64,000 nt of DNA from an uncultured Lachnospiraceae bacterium (GTDB lineage: Bacteria > Bacillota > Clostridia > Lachnospirales > Lachnospiraceae), in contig CABUPO010000004.1 of assembly GCA_902493385.1 (NCBI GenBank), positions 62,001 through 126,000 of the forward strand. Direction: 5' to 3'. Shown here piece after piece: positions 33,873 through 43,228 of the stretch. The stretch's first letter is position 1, and each line of letters starts with the position of its first letter. Position numbers and translations under genes: made by a program. A model generated the notes under the pieces. It saw nothing but the letters and a program-made list of their open reading frames with translations. It made no database searches and had not been told where the DNA came from.

Positions 33873-35326
33873 CAATGCTTCCTCCTGCGGTACCATACGA
33901 AGAATCCCCCGCCAAGAATACAAAGCGGAATAACTGCTACTACAATAACTCCCCATACAGTTGCAGAGCCTAAAGGAACTTCAAGAAATACCTGATTAAG
34001 ATTTCTCTGCGGAACTGCTATTGAATCAGCTTCTTCGCCTCTCATCCAGTCAAGCGTATCCAAAAACAGGTCTGAATTCTTGCAGCTGTAGTAATTAATC
34101 CAGTCGTCGGCAAATGTATACGGACTTGCAAATACTGCGACCTTTGAAGACTTATCCTTATAAGTATCCGAAGCCTGCACTACTGTTACGAATGGTCCGT
34201 CAATATCTCCTTCCGTTTTTTCAATAGTATCCTCCGGCTCTGTCTTGGCATAAGAATCAGCTGAGGTCTGTACAATAGTCGATACTGTAAGCGTACTTCT
34301 TAGATTAGCTGTATCAAGAACCTTAAGTCCCTGTGCTATCGGCACAATTATCATGTCGTCCATATTAAAATCTGCCGATATCTCATCCGTTACAGATTCA
34401 AATGAATTAACAAGATATGTCGGATAATTCTGGAGATACTGCCCCTCCTTTTCAAGTACAACGCTTCCTGTAATCTGCACCCCGTAATACTCAAGAAGAT
34501 TGGTATAATTCGGCATCGGCTGTTCTGTATAAGCCGCTGCAAACACCGCTCCGCCGCCATTATCAAGATAATTCTTGTACATTGCAAGCTCTGATTCCGT
34601 TATATCTGTTGTAGGTCCGTTAATGAAAAGAATGTTACAGTCAGCCGGTATCTCAGTAGCTGATACAACATCAAGCGGCTCTACCTGAATATTGGATTTT
34701 TCAACGAGCTCGCTCATTTTCTGTCCAAGCTCAGTCTCGCCATGCGCCGTCACTACATACATTTTTGTGTGTGATTCTTCAGTTACATACTGAAGCGCCG
34801 ACGTAATCTGTCCTTCCGCGTCAAGAGTATAAGCATACTCTGACTGCATTGTAGTATAATTGACTGACTGGTCAACAATATACATATCCGAGAAAGGAAT
34901 AAACCGGCTTGTTCCTTTTGTGTTATTAACTACTATTACGTCATTTCCCTCAAGACTCTCGTCCGTGTACTCAGCAGTAAACTGAGGATATAATTCAGGG
35001 TCCTTCCATACTACGTTGATATGTGAAAATCTGTCATATTCATATACTACATTCCTGAGAACGTCATATTCCTCGCCCTCTTTAACTACATAATATATAG
35101 TAATATCGTCAGTTATGCTTTCGGCATACTCAGCCGTATCGTCAGTAAGCGTATATATATTTTCTTTTGTGAGGTCTACGCTTAATCCCAGCTGGCCGAT
35201 AAACAGATTGAGAAGTATAACAATAGCAACCACAAATACAACTACTACCGAGTTATACATACCCTGCTTAAAGTTCCTGCTTGAGAATGAATTAGATTTA
35301 TGAATCATTTTACTGTTATCACTCAC
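33872..35326 (-). CDS. GldG-like ABC-associated extracytoplasmic protein
   Basis: This 484-residue protein has helices near both ends (VVVVFVVAIVILLNLFIGQ close to the N-terminus, VWGVIVVAVIPLCILGGGFF near the C-terminus). Between them lies a large GldG/ABC_transp_aux-type domain starting LGLSVDLTKENIYTLTDDT and containing LFINGPTTDITESE. The start is likely GTG at 35326, with AAGGAG 7 bases upstream; the ATG at 35344 lies within that ribosome binding site. It is 25 bases after the permease gene and overlaps the DUF4340 gene. Confidence 0.82.
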   Translation of the reverse strand: MSDNSKMIHKSNSFSSRNFKQGMYNSVVVVFVVAIVILLNLFIGQLGLSVDLTKENIYTLTDDTAEYAESITDDITIYYVVKEGEEYDVLRNVVYEYDRFSHINVVWKDPELYPQFTAEYTDESLEGNDVIVVNNTKGTSRFIPFSDMYIVDQSVNYTTMQSEYAYTLDAEGQITSALQYVTEESHTKMYVVTAHGETELGQKMSELVEKSNIQVEPLDVVSATEIPADCNILFINGPTTDITESELAMYKNYLDNGGGAVFAAAYTEQPMPNYTNLLEYYGVQITGSVVLEKEGQYLQNYPTYLVNSFESVTDEISADFNMDDMIIVPIAQGLKVLDTANLRSTLTVSTIVQTSADSYAKTEPEDTIEKTEGDIDGPFVTVVQASDTYKDKSSKVAVFASPYTFADDWINYYSCKNSDLFLDTLDWMRGEEADSIAVPQRNLNQVFLEVPLGSATVWGVIVVAVIPLCILGGGFFVWYRRRKH

Positions 35327-35351
35327 GTTAATATCTCCTTTCATATATGAT

Positions 35352-36215
35352 TTAGCTCCATCTCTTTTTCTTTATTCTCATAACCGTAAAGAATATGAAT
35401 ATAAACACAACGCTTATATAATACAAAAGCGCCGACAAATCCATAATTCCAAGCGAGAAAGAATTGAATCTTTCTACAACAGAAAACCAGCCGAGAATAT
35501 TAACAATAAGCCCGTCATAAAACGAAGGATGAACAAAATATACTATTGTAAGCGCCGCAGCTCCTACAAGAAATATTGCTATTGAAACAATATAGTTATG
35601 CATCATTCCATAAGCTACCGCCGCAATAATTGCTACCGCTATAATCATGCATATAAGAACTGATACATGATCTGTAGGCAGAAGCGATGCAAGACTTGTC
35701 ATAAGATAAGTAAATATCATAACTATAAACGATATAACTGCCGCTATTACCTGGCTTTCAGTAAGAGATGATATAAAAAGCCCAATTGCAAGGTACGCCG
35801 CCCCCATCAGGAAAAATCCAAGTATGCTGCTGTATGACTGGGCAAGCTGAGCGTCACCGTACATATTCATTATAATCGGATAAGTACATACAATAAGTAT
35901 TCCAATAGCATATACCGTAAGAAGCGCAAAATATTTGCCAAGAATTATTTTGGTTACGGATACCGGAGAAGTAAACAAAAGCTGGTCCGTCTTCTGTCTG
36001 TTCTCTTCTGCAAGCGTTCTCATCGTAATAATCGGCATTATAAGCACTATAACGAATGTTATCGCACTAAGCGTAGTAGACATCTCCGCATACATATTCA
36101 GCATATTTACAATAAAGAAATATAAGCCGATTATAACAAGCATAATGGCAAGAAATACACAGCCTATCATGGATGTAAAATATGATTTTAATTCCTTTTT
36201 ATATATTGCTCCCAT
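35352..36215 (-). CDS. ABC-2 type permease (GldF-like)
   Basis: This 287-residue permease has six predicted membrane helices. The GldF-like N-terminus MGAIYKKELKSYFTSMIGC is followed by VLIMPIITMRTLAEENRQKTDQLL, the conserved ABC-2 loop, cited here as motif. The ATG overlaps the ATPase stop as TAATG, with GAGGAGG upstream. It forms the membrane part of the complex with the ATPase encoded just before it. Confidence 0.88.
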   Translation of the reverse strand: MGAIYKKELKSYFTSMIGCVFLAIMLVIIGLYFFIVNMLNMYAEMSTTLSAITFVIVLIMPIITMRTLAEENRQKTDQLLFTSPVSVTKIILGKYFALLTVYAIGILIVCTYPIIMNMYGDAQLAQSYSSILGFFLMGAAYLAIGLFISSLTESQVIAAVISFIVMIFTYLMTSLASLLPTDHVSVLICMIIAVAIIAAVAYGMMHNYIVSIAIFLVGAAALTIVYFVHPSFYDGLIVNILGWFSVVERFNSFSLGIMDLSALLYYISVVFIFIFFTVMRIKKKRWS

Positions 36216-37228
36216 TATTCACCGACCTCCTCATTAATATCGTTAACAGCCGCTTTCTCCTCAGATACTTTGTCAGTGTATTCCTTAATTCTGTTCTTAT
36301 CGTGTGTAAGTATAAGGAATATTTCTTCAAGAGTAAGCGTATGAAGCCTCATTTCCAGAATAGGGCATCCTGCGTCCGACATTGCGTTAAAGAGGTCTTC
36401 TCTTATATCGGCGTCTTCCTCCATTTTGATTGTCATGCCTAATTCGCCGTCGTCTATTCTGTCTCTGTATTTAACGCTGCGGATACCGTTAATCTGCGCC
36501 ACAACGCTCTTAATCCTGCTCTTATCGCCCTTAACAGTGACAATAAGCTCTTTTGATTCATCTATCATACGCGCAATATTAGCTGGCGTATCATATGCTA
36601 TAAGATGTCCTTCATTTATAATAATAATCTTATCGCATACGGCGCTGACCTCCTGCATGATATGGGAACTAAGAAGTATCGTATGCTTCTTACTGAGACT
36701 TTTAATGAGTTCTCGTATCTCAATTATCTGATTAGGGTCGAGACCTACCGTAGGCTCGTCCAGAATAAGTATCTCAGGATAGCCTACAATAGCGGCGGAA
36801 AGCCCTACTCTCTGCTTATATCCTTTTGAAAGATGCTTAATTAATTTCTCTGATACGTCGCTTATCTTTGTAAGGTCCATAATGTCGCCAATCATCTGAG
36901 CTCTTTCTTTTTTAGGAACCTTTTTCAGGTCGGCCACAAACATCAAATACTCGCGAACCTTCATATCAGGATATATAGGCGGCTGCTCCGGCAGATAACC
37001 TATACATTTCTTTGCCTTTTCTGGCTCTTCAAATACATCATAACCGTTTACAATTGCTTTGCCTGAAGTTGATGATATATAACCGGTAATTATATTCATA
37101 GTAGTGGATTTACCCGCACCGTTAGGTCCAAGAAAGCCTACAATCTCTCCAGCCTCAACCGTAAAGGACAAGTCGTCTACCGCCACATTGCCAAAATAAT
37201 CCTTTACAAGATTTCTTACTTCAATCAA
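36215..37228 (-). CDS. ABC transporter ATP-binding protein (GldA-like)
   Basis: This 337-residue ABC ATPase has Walker A GFLGPNGAGKSTT, the diverged signature LSKGYKQRVGL, Walker B ILILDEPTVGLDP and switch His in LLSSHIMQEV. The C-terminal 100 residues extend beyond the ATPase core, as in ABC-2 exporters. The start is TTG at 37228 with AAGGAGGAG about 8 bases upstream. First gene of the ATPase-permease-GldG-DUF4340 operon. A TTGACA occurs upstream at 37277-37282 but has no -10 at proper spacing. Confidence 0.92.
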   Translation of the reverse strand: MIEVRNLVKDYFGNVAVDDLSFTVEAGEIVGFLGPNGAGKSTTMNIITGYISSTSGKAIVNGYDVFEEPEKAKKCIGYLPEQPPIYPDMKVREYLMFVADLKKVPKKERAQMIGDIMDLTKISDVSEKLIKHLSKGYKQRVGLSAAIVGYPEILILDEPTVGLDPNQIIEIRELIKSLSKKHTILLSSHIMQEVSAVCDKIIIINEGHLIAYDTPANIARMIDESKELIVTVKGDKSRIKSVVAQINGIRSVKYRDRIDDGELGMTIKMEEDADIREDLFNAMSDAGCPILEMRLHTLTLEEIFLILTHDKNRIKEYTDKVSEEKAAVNDINEEVGE

Positions 37229-37307
37229 ACCGATTCTCCTCCTTAAAATAAAACTACGTATACTCTATACTAATATTGTCAAAATTGTGTGAACATTTTT
37301 CACAAAA

Positions 37308-37361
37308 GGGCAAAAAATAAGTTTGACAGGCAGTATTTATATCGTAATGCTGCCTGTCAAA
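37308..37361 (-). terminator. Terminator of the PepSY gene
   Basis: Perfect 12-bp stem TTTGACAGGCAG/CTGCCTGTCAAA (37322-37333 with 37350-37361), followed on the minus strand by CTTATTTTTTG. It lies 23 bases after the PepSY stop. Confidence 0.8.
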
Positions 37362-37383
37362 CCATTTTTAGTAAAATTATCCT

Positions 37384-38115
37384 CTAGTCGAAGATATCCT
37401 TTTCAAACTCAAGCACAGCTCCGGTCTTTGCGTTAAGCTTTAATTCATATTCATACGCGCCCTCGCGCATCTCTATCTCATACACAGAAAGCCCGTCGTC
37501 ATTATCATATTCCACCTTGATTACGTCTGCGTTCGGAGCCTTCTTAAGAGCAATGCTTTTTGCCTTTTCAACTCCGATATATTTGTCTGCTTTAGAAGAC
37601 TTTTTAGGAATTATTTTCCATTCATACTCGATAAGCCTGCCTGATTTGGCATCATATACAAGCTTATATTCTTTAGCGCCTTTAGAAAGCTTCACTTTGT
37701 ACTCTGACACACCGTCGTCATAATCGAGAACTGTACTTAATATTTTACCTTTTTTTACTTTATTCTGTGCTTTTTTCTGAATCTGCTTCTTTGACAGGTC
37801 AGGCTTTGATGTATCGGAATTATAATAACCCTGTATATCCCAGCCATACTCTAAAAGCTTTCCATTAGCTGAACTATACTGTAACGTATATTCTCTGCCG
37901 CCCTTTAACAATTCAACGTCATATACCATTACGCCGTTTTCCATGTCAATGTCTACTTCGGTTACATTTGCGCCCGGCACCTTTTTAACAGCTTTCTTCT
38001 GCGCCTGATTCACACTGTTAATTTTCTTTGCATCCACATCCTGCGAGCCGTTTACAAGCGACACGCATGCTAAAACAAATACAATTACAAAAATACGTCT
38101 GATAACCTTTTTCAT
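37384..38115 (-). CDS. Secreted protein with three PepSY repeats
   Basis: This 243-residue protein has a signal peptide (basic MKKVIRRIF then VIVFVLACVSLV, likely cleaved before QDVDA). Three tandem PepSY-type units of about 65-70 residues follow. Each starts with an AxxxAxKK helix and has a Y-V/K-V-x-L strand, then a turn with AKTG, AKSG or ANGK, and ends in an acidic E-W/F-D-I stretch. GGAGGTTATGAA precedes the ATG at 38115. PepSY domains often bind or restrain peptidases; the role here is unknown. Single-gene transcription unit with its own promoter and terminator. Confidence 0.85.
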   Translation of the reverse strand: MKKVIRRIFVIVFVLACVSLVNGSQDVDAKKINSVNQAQKKAVKKVPGANVTEVDIDMENGVMVYDVELLKGGREYTLQYSSANGKLLEYGWDIQGYYNSDTSKPDLSKKQIQKKAQNKVKKGKILSTVLDYDDGVSEYKVKLSKGAKEYKLVYDAKSGRLIEYEWKIIPKKSSKADKYIGVEKAKSIALKKAPNADVIKVEYDNDDGLSVYEIEMREGAYEYELKLNAKTGAVLEFEKDIFD

Positions 38116-38167
38116 TTCATAACCTCCTGTTCTTTTTTGATACCTCAATTTGAGTCCGTTTATATAA

Positions 38168-38214
38168 CCATAATTTTGCTTCGCTCATTATGATTCGCGT
38201 ACATTATAACATAA
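38168..38214 (-). promoter_or_regulatory. Extended -10 promoter and leader hairpin of the PepSY gene (recurring element, copy B)
   Basis: On the minus strand TGTTATAAT (TATAAT at 38203-38208) is followed by GTACGCGAATCATAAT, GAGCGAAGCA and AAATTATGG, with CATAAT/ATTATG pairing around GAGCGAAGC. The block closely matches 15479-15519 before the adenosyltransferase gene. No good -35 is seen; an extended -10 may suffice. Confidence 0.5.
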
Positions 38215-38236
38215 ATCCGGATTTATTTCATCAGGT

Positions 38237-38848
38237 TTACCACACATTTTCTAATATATTATCAAGCATATTATTAAGCGCCTCTCTTGACGTTACCTTC
38301 ACTGCTTTCATTCCTGCCCGGACAGCTCCGTTTACATTTTGCTCTTTGTCGTCAAAAAACATACTTTCCTCTGCTTTAAGACGGTATTTTTCAAGCAATG
38401 CCTTATATATACGCACATCCGGCTTTAACAAATGTATCTGATAAGATATAATTCCACCGTCAATTATTTTCAAAAAATCTGCGTCTTTAGTATGTTTTTC
38501 AAACAATTCTTTGGAATAATTCGATAATATATATATGCCATATCCTTTTTTCTTCAATAAAGCAAGCTTGTCCCATACCTCCGGACGTCTGACTGCCATG
38601 TGCTCGCCGTTATGCAAAAACCAGCTTATAACGTCTATATCGTCTGGATGCAGAATCCTGTATTTTTCAATTGCACTTTCAATTGTAAGAAGCCCTCCGT
38701 CAAGCCCGTCGGCCCATATAGGCTTATGAAACAGCTCTTTTCCAATACGTCTGGCTTCTGAGGGCGTAAGCCCATAGTCCATAAGCATATCCATCCACCG
38801 GTATTCAAGCAGCACTTCTCCGACGTCGAATATAAGATTTTTTATCAT
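38237..38848 (-). CDS. HAD-superfamily hydrolase, subfamily IA (YihX-like)
   Basis: This 203-residue HAD hydrolase has motif I NLIFDVGEVLLEY (DVGxVL, as in YihX/alpha-glucose-1-phosphatase-like members, with a Gly instead of the second Asp position region). Motif II is ILSNYS, motif III Lys is in HLLKPDVRIYK, and the acidic pair is in MFFDDKEQN. The start at 38848 gives the family start MIKNLIFD. An ATG at 38866 is also possible; neither has a strong ribosome binding site. It sits 19 bases after the transglutaminase gene as the last gene of the ECF sigma operon. Substrate unknown. Confidence 0.85.
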   Translation of the reverse strand: MIKNLIFDVGEVLLEYRWMDMLMDYGLTPSEARRIGKELFHKPIWADGLDGGLLTIESAIEKYRILHPDDIDVISWFLHNGEHMAVRRPEVWDKLALLKKKGYGIYILSNYSKELFEKHTKDADFLKIIDGGIISYQIHLLKPDVRIYKALLEKYRLKAEESMFFDDKEQNVNGAVRAGMKAVKVTSREALNNMLDNILENVW

Positions 38849-38867
38849 CAGTCTTTTTACCTGCATA

Positions 38868-41093
38868 TTACTTTTTAAGTATATGCTCTCCCTTTCTTAC
38901 TATATTGTTATCTATTCTTTTTCTTCCGAAAACGTAACCCTGATAAGCCGTTATAAGTTCGATATAATTATCTTTTTCGTCTCCAAGCCAGTCTGACATA
39001 ATATGCACGCTTTCATTAAGAGTTTTGTTATTACATGAAATTCCGGTTTTTCTCCTGTACCTTCGCATAATTTCATTGATAATATATCTGCATTTACGGA
39101 AGTTATCGGCTTTTGCATATCTAATCCGCTTAAATACAAATATTATGACGGCCACAGTCAATAATGCAATAACCGGCAAAACCAATAATATCACAAATAC
39201 ATCCTGCCTTTTTTCTTCCCTTACAACAGAATCCTCCTTTGTATGTGCGGCTGCGCTGGGCTGCGGCCGCGCTTTATCCGGCTCTTTTGGCGCATTAGTT
39301 GATTCTGTCACATTATTATTATCTCCGGACACCTTATTACCGCCTGTCTTACCAGAAGCGTAAGCCGGCGTTTTGGTATTCCACGACACATATGCATTGC
39401 TGTTATAAACCGGAGTAGGCTCAAGCTTCATCCATCCTACGCCTTTAATATATACCTCCGTCCATGCATGTCCATCCGAGCCTGCTACATAATGCTTTAC
39501 ATTTTTTCCTTCTGCTTCTTTATAATGGACTGCAAAGCCTGTAACAACTCTCGAAGGAATATCTATGCATCTTGCAAGAATTGCCGCCGCCGATGCAAAA
39601 TGCATACATGAACCCTTTTTTGTTTCAAACAGAAATGTATCAATATAACAGTCTCCGGATTCATTTTCCGGTACGCTTTTATCATATTCATAGAACTTTT
39701 TAAGATACTGTTCTATCGCTTTTGCTTTAAAATAATCATTAGACCTTCCGTCCGTTATCTCCTCTGCAAGCGAATACATCCTGTCTGTCACAGCATCAGG
39801 AAGCTTCATGTAATTATCTTCAATATACTTGCCTCTGCCCTCCAAAAGCTCATAACCAACATTTAGCAAATCCAGGCTGATATCTGCCGACAGATTGTGT
39901 TTTATAAAATTTTTAAGTACTTTTGGATGCTTATTGGTACCGGCCCTCAGTCCGTAAAGCTTGTTATAAAACAAATTATCACAATCCAAATCAAAATACC
40001 ATACCTTATAACTGTTATCTCTCCCTTTGAAGCTTTCATATTCTAAAACTCCGTTATTATATCCTGCTTCTTTATCATCAACATCTGTACACACCACATT
40101 AAGCGGAGAAAAAACTGTCTTAGTCCTAATCTCCTCATGTGTAATCGTTATTTTTCTGTATTTAATATAATCCTTATAATCATCCAGTTTACTAAGTGCG
40201 TTTGTCAATTCATACAACTGAACCTCCCTTTCAGGATAATCAGAAACGGTATATTTCCTTCTCCAGCTTTTTCCATCAAATATATTATACTCTGAACCTC
40301 TGAGATATAACGTAGCTTCCGACTGCCTTCCCATTACGCACATCTGTATGGAATTATTACCGCTTATTCTGCTTGAAACTCCGAGCTTTTTCGTGTCGTT
40401 ATAACCGCTTTTAAATTTTCCTCCGTCAAGCCTGTCAAATCCCATATACGACGCAGCATCATTTACAGTATCGCTTACATTCTCATATACAACATTTATA
40501 ACTTTTTTTGCCGTTTTCCACGACAGCGGCTCTTCCGAAACGGGAATCATATATAAAGCTGCACAAAACACAAAAATCACAGGAGTCATATACACCGAAT
40601 AATCACAGCCTTTATCTGTGGCGCCGCTTTTTATGCCGCATACCGTCATAAGCGAAACATATATCACAAGAACAACCGTTTCCGGCGCGATGTCCGCCTT
40701 AATAATTTTTGCAGCGATAATACATACCAAAAGAAGTAACGGCACAATTCTCTTTACATATTTTATACGGTAAATAATACAGCATATTATTGTAACTGTC
40801 ACTCCTGACAAAGCAGAAATTAAAAGCTTATATGTACCGGCTTCATCCAAACAAAAGCTTATTCCGCACAGTATATATATTATAAGCAAGGCGATTACTG
40901 AGAAGCTCTTTGCCGCTTTAGAAAAATATCCAGCAGTCTCACATATTACCGCCGAAATAAATGCAGGCACAAAAAACACAATGTCTCCGCCGCTAAAACC
41001 ACTTACATTTTCATAAAAAAGCCATATCGCTAAAGACATTGCACATATAAATATTATGTTGTATATATTCCCTGCTATTCTACCTGCACTCAA
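38868..41093 (-). CDS. Membrane transglutaminase-like protein (TgpA type)
   Basis: This 741-residue protein has about six to eight helices in the first 190 residues, then an extracytoplasmic region and a transglutaminase-like core. The triad is Cys in KGSCMHFASAAAILA, His in GSDGHAWTEVYI and the acidic residue in MKLEPTP. A low-complexity linker and a last helix near residue 645 precede a cytoplasmic tail. The start is TTG at 41093, overlapping the DUF58 gene by 4 bases, with GAGGTGC upstream. MoxR-DUF58-transglutaminase modules are widespread; their substrate is not established. Confidence 0.88.
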   Translation of the reverse strand: MSAGRIAGNIYNIIFICAMSLAIWLFYENVSGFSGGDIVFFVPAFISAVICETAGYFSKAAKSFSVIALLIIYILCGISFCLDEAGTYKLLISALSGVTVTIICCIIYRIKYVKRIVPLLLLVCIIAAKIIKADIAPETVVLVIYVSLMTVCGIKSGATDKGCDYSVYMTPVIFVFCAALYMIPVSEEPLSWKTAKKVINVVYENVSDTVNDAASYMGFDRLDGGKFKSGYNDTKKLGVSSRISGNNSIQMCVMGRQSEATLYLRGSEYNIFDGKSWRRKYTVSDYPEREVQLYELTNALSKLDDYKDYIKYRKITITHEEIRTKTVFSPLNVVCTDVDDKEAGYNNGVLEYESFKGRDNSYKVWYFDLDCDNLFYNKLYGLRAGTNKHPKVLKNFIKHNLSADISLDLLNVGYELLEGRGKYIEDNYMKLPDAVTDRMYSLAEEITDGRSNDYFKAKAIEQYLKKFYEYDKSVPENESGDCYIDTFLFETKKGSCMHFASAAAILARCIDIPSRVVTGFAVHYKEAEGKNVKHYVAGSDGHAWTEVYIKGVGWMKLEPTPVYNSNAYVSWNTKTPAYASGKTGGNKVSGDNNNVTESTNAPKEPDKARPQPSAAAHTKEDSVVREEKRQDVFVILLVLPVIALLTVAVIIFVFKRIRYAKADNFRKCRYIINEIMRRYRRKTGISCNNKTLNESVHIMSDWLGDEKDNYIELITAYQGYVFGRKRIDNNIVRKGEHILKK

Positions 41094-42271
41094 TCAGACA
41101 GCACCTCGCTTATATCGTCATCCATGTACATGTTGATAACATTCAACATGCCGTTCACATGCTTTTCGTCTTTTTTATTCGTTATTATGTTAATTAACGT
41201 AACCTTGCATCCGCATCTTATACATTCGTTAATATTATTCATAATATCATCCTGCGGCGCATAAGCTACAATTACCATATTGCGGCTGTGGCCCGCATTT
41301 ATTTCAAGCACCTCGCTTATAAGCCCTGCCGCACTGGATGGCTCCAAAAAAGTTATATCCTGGCATGTCTCATAAAAGCGTTCAAAATCAAGCGCAGAAC
41401 CAATATATTTTCTTAAGGTATGTCCCATGTTTTTATAAAAAATCTCAAGCTTCATATTATCATCTGCAAAGCTTTCTGCAATAGCAACGATAGTATGAAG
41501 TATTTTATCTGCGATAATTATTCTGTCGGTTATGCCGATTTTTGGCGCTCTCGTATCTATAATAAGAGCCGTGCTTTCTTCAAATATCTCTTCATTCTGC
41601 TTTGTCACCAGCTCATGGATTTTAGCAGTATTTTTCCAGTGTATCATCTTCATGCTGTCGCCCGGAATATAATTTCTGATACTGCTGCCGCACACATCGT
41701 TTCCTATGACATAATGTCCATATGGGTTGCGGCTGTTTTTTGCCGAAATACATGATTTAATTGAATCAATATGTATCTTTTCAGGTCTGACATGAACCTT
41801 TATCGGTTTTCTGCATCTGTATTTCAAACGAAAAATATGGAAAAAATCAGGTATATCAATATAGCTTACGCCAACATTGTAAACTCCTGCATATTTACAC
41901 ATTATTTTTCCTTTAAAGCACACCGTGTCAAGCGGAAGTATCTCAAGCCTTGCCGCCTTCTCCGAAATTGATATATCGGCTGTTTGTTCATAAAAATGCA
42001 CACGAAGGCCAAGATAAGGTATAATATCCCTGTTCTTTATCGTAAATGTATAATCTACCTGTTCACCCTTTACAATAAACATGTCCTGTATCGTCTGTGT
42101 CTGACTTATACGCATATATACGATACAGAGATATATAAGAAGAAGCGCCGGAACAGATATAAGCGTATACCTTATATATTCCGGAACATATCCGCCGTAA
42201 AAGCTTGAAAATACAAATGCTGCTGCCAGAGAAGCAGCGTAAATAATTCTGAATACTGCCATTTTTCTCAC
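41090..42271 (-). CDS. DUF58 domain protein
   Basis: This 393-residue protein has two N-terminal helices (about residues 8-50), a beta-rich region, then the DUF58 signature GSSIRNYIPGDSMKMIHWKN followed by a von Willebrand A-like fold (ALIIDTRAPKIG). The start is GTG at 42271, overlapping moxR by 4 bases; an ATG three codons later is also possible. Typical partner of MoxR ATPases. Probably the membrane client of the ATPase. Confidence 0.88.
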   Translation of the reverse strand: MRKMAVFRIIYAASLAAAFVFSSFYGGYVPEYIRYTLISVPALLLIYLCIVYMRISQTQTIQDMFIVKGEQVDYTFTIKNRDIIPYLGLRVHFYEQTADISISEKAARLEILPLDTVCFKGKIMCKYAGVYNVGVSYIDIPDFFHIFRLKYRCRKPIKVHVRPEKIHIDSIKSCISAKNSRNPYGHYVIGNDVCGSSIRNYIPGDSMKMIHWKNTAKIHELVTKQNEEIFEESTALIIDTRAPKIGITDRIIIADKILHTIVAIAESFADDNMKLEIFYKNMGHTLRKYIGSALDFERFYETCQDITFLEPSSAAGLISEVLEINAGHSRNMVIVAYAPQDDIMNNINECIRCGCKVTLINIITNKKDEKHVNGMLNVINMYMDDDISEVLSD

Positions 42272-43206
42272 TGCTTTCTAACCTTTAACCCGTCCGGAAC
42301 CTTAATGTCTCCTACAAGCTCCTCCACAAATTCATACTCACTCTGCGTATCCCGAAACACTGACGGGGCATATATCATACGGTGCGTAAGTACGTCTGCG
42401 GCAATGCGCTTTACATCATCAGGTATAATATAATCCCGTCCGGCAATATACGCCATCGCCTGTGAAGCTTTAATAAGGGCGACAGTAGCTCTCGGACTTG
42501 CTCCTAATGTAATTTCCTTTGCATCTCTTGTCTTTCTTGTTATATCCGTCACATAACCTGCAATAGCGTGGCTTACTCTGACATTATTCACATTATTCCT
42601 CATAAATAAAATATCCTGCTCCGACACGATCGGCTCGCACGCAGCTTCCTCCATATTGCCAAGCGCTATTTTCAGCATTTCTATTTCAGATTCTTTATCC
42701 GGATACCCAAGTGAAAGCCTCATCATGAAACGGTCAAGCTGCGCCTCCGGAAGCACATAGGTGCCCGCATGTTCAATCGGATTCTGCGTCGCAATAACCA
42801 TAAAAAGCTTTGGAAGCTTAAACATCTTTCCGTCGATAGTTACCTGCCCCTCCTGCATCGCCTCAAGAAGGCTTGCCTGAGTTTTGGGCGACGTACGGTT
42901 AATCTCGTCTGCCATAACTATATTGTTCATTATAGCGCCCTGAATAATTTCAAATTTGCCGGTTCCCATATTGTATATTGACATTCCCATAACATCGCTC
43001 GGAAGCGTATCAGGCGTGAACTGAATTCTTGTAAATCCACATGAAAGACAGCCCGCAAGACTTTTTGCAAGAGTTGTTTTTCCTACGCCTGGAACATCCT
43101 CAATAAGAAGATGCCCGCCGGCGAGAAGAACCGCAATTACTTTCTCAATAGTATCTCTTTTCCCAACAAATCTTTCTGATATACTTCCAATAATTCTCTC
43201 TAACAT
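42268..43206 (-). CDS. MoxR-family AAA+ ATPase
   Basis: This 312-residue ATPase has Walker A EDVPGVGKTTLAK, Walker B VMADEINRTSPKTQASLLEAM (cited as motif) and sensor 1 in MVIATQNPIEHAGTYVLPEAQLDRF. The C-terminal lid with SPRATVALIKASQA follows. Length and motifs are those of the MoxR proper subfamily, chaperone-like ATPases acting on VWA/DUF58 partners. It lies 22 bases after the candidate anti-sigma gene and overlaps the DUF58 gene. Confidence 0.93.
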   Translation of the reverse strand: MLERIIGSISERFVGKRDTIEKVIAVLLAGGHLLIEDVPGVGKTTLAKSLAGCLSCGFTRIQFTPDTLPSDVMGMSIYNMGTGKFEIIQGAIMNNIVMADEINRTSPKTQASLLEAMQEGQVTIDGKMFKLPKLFMVIATQNPIEHAGTYVLPEAQLDRFMMRLSLGYPDKESEIEMLKIALGNMEEAACEPIVSEQDILFMRNNVNNVRVSHAIAGYVTDITRKTRDAKEITLGASPRATVALIKASQAMAYIAGRDYIIPDDVKRIAADVLTHRMIYAPSVFRDTQSEYEFVEELVGDIKVPDGLKVRKQ

Positions 43207-43228
43207 ATTCCTGTTAATCCTCCATAGT

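Noticed and set aside
37255..37282. TTGACA upstream of the GldA-like ATPase as a promoter
   Set aside because: No -10 hexamer lies 16-18 bases away; the best TATACG is at 14 bases.
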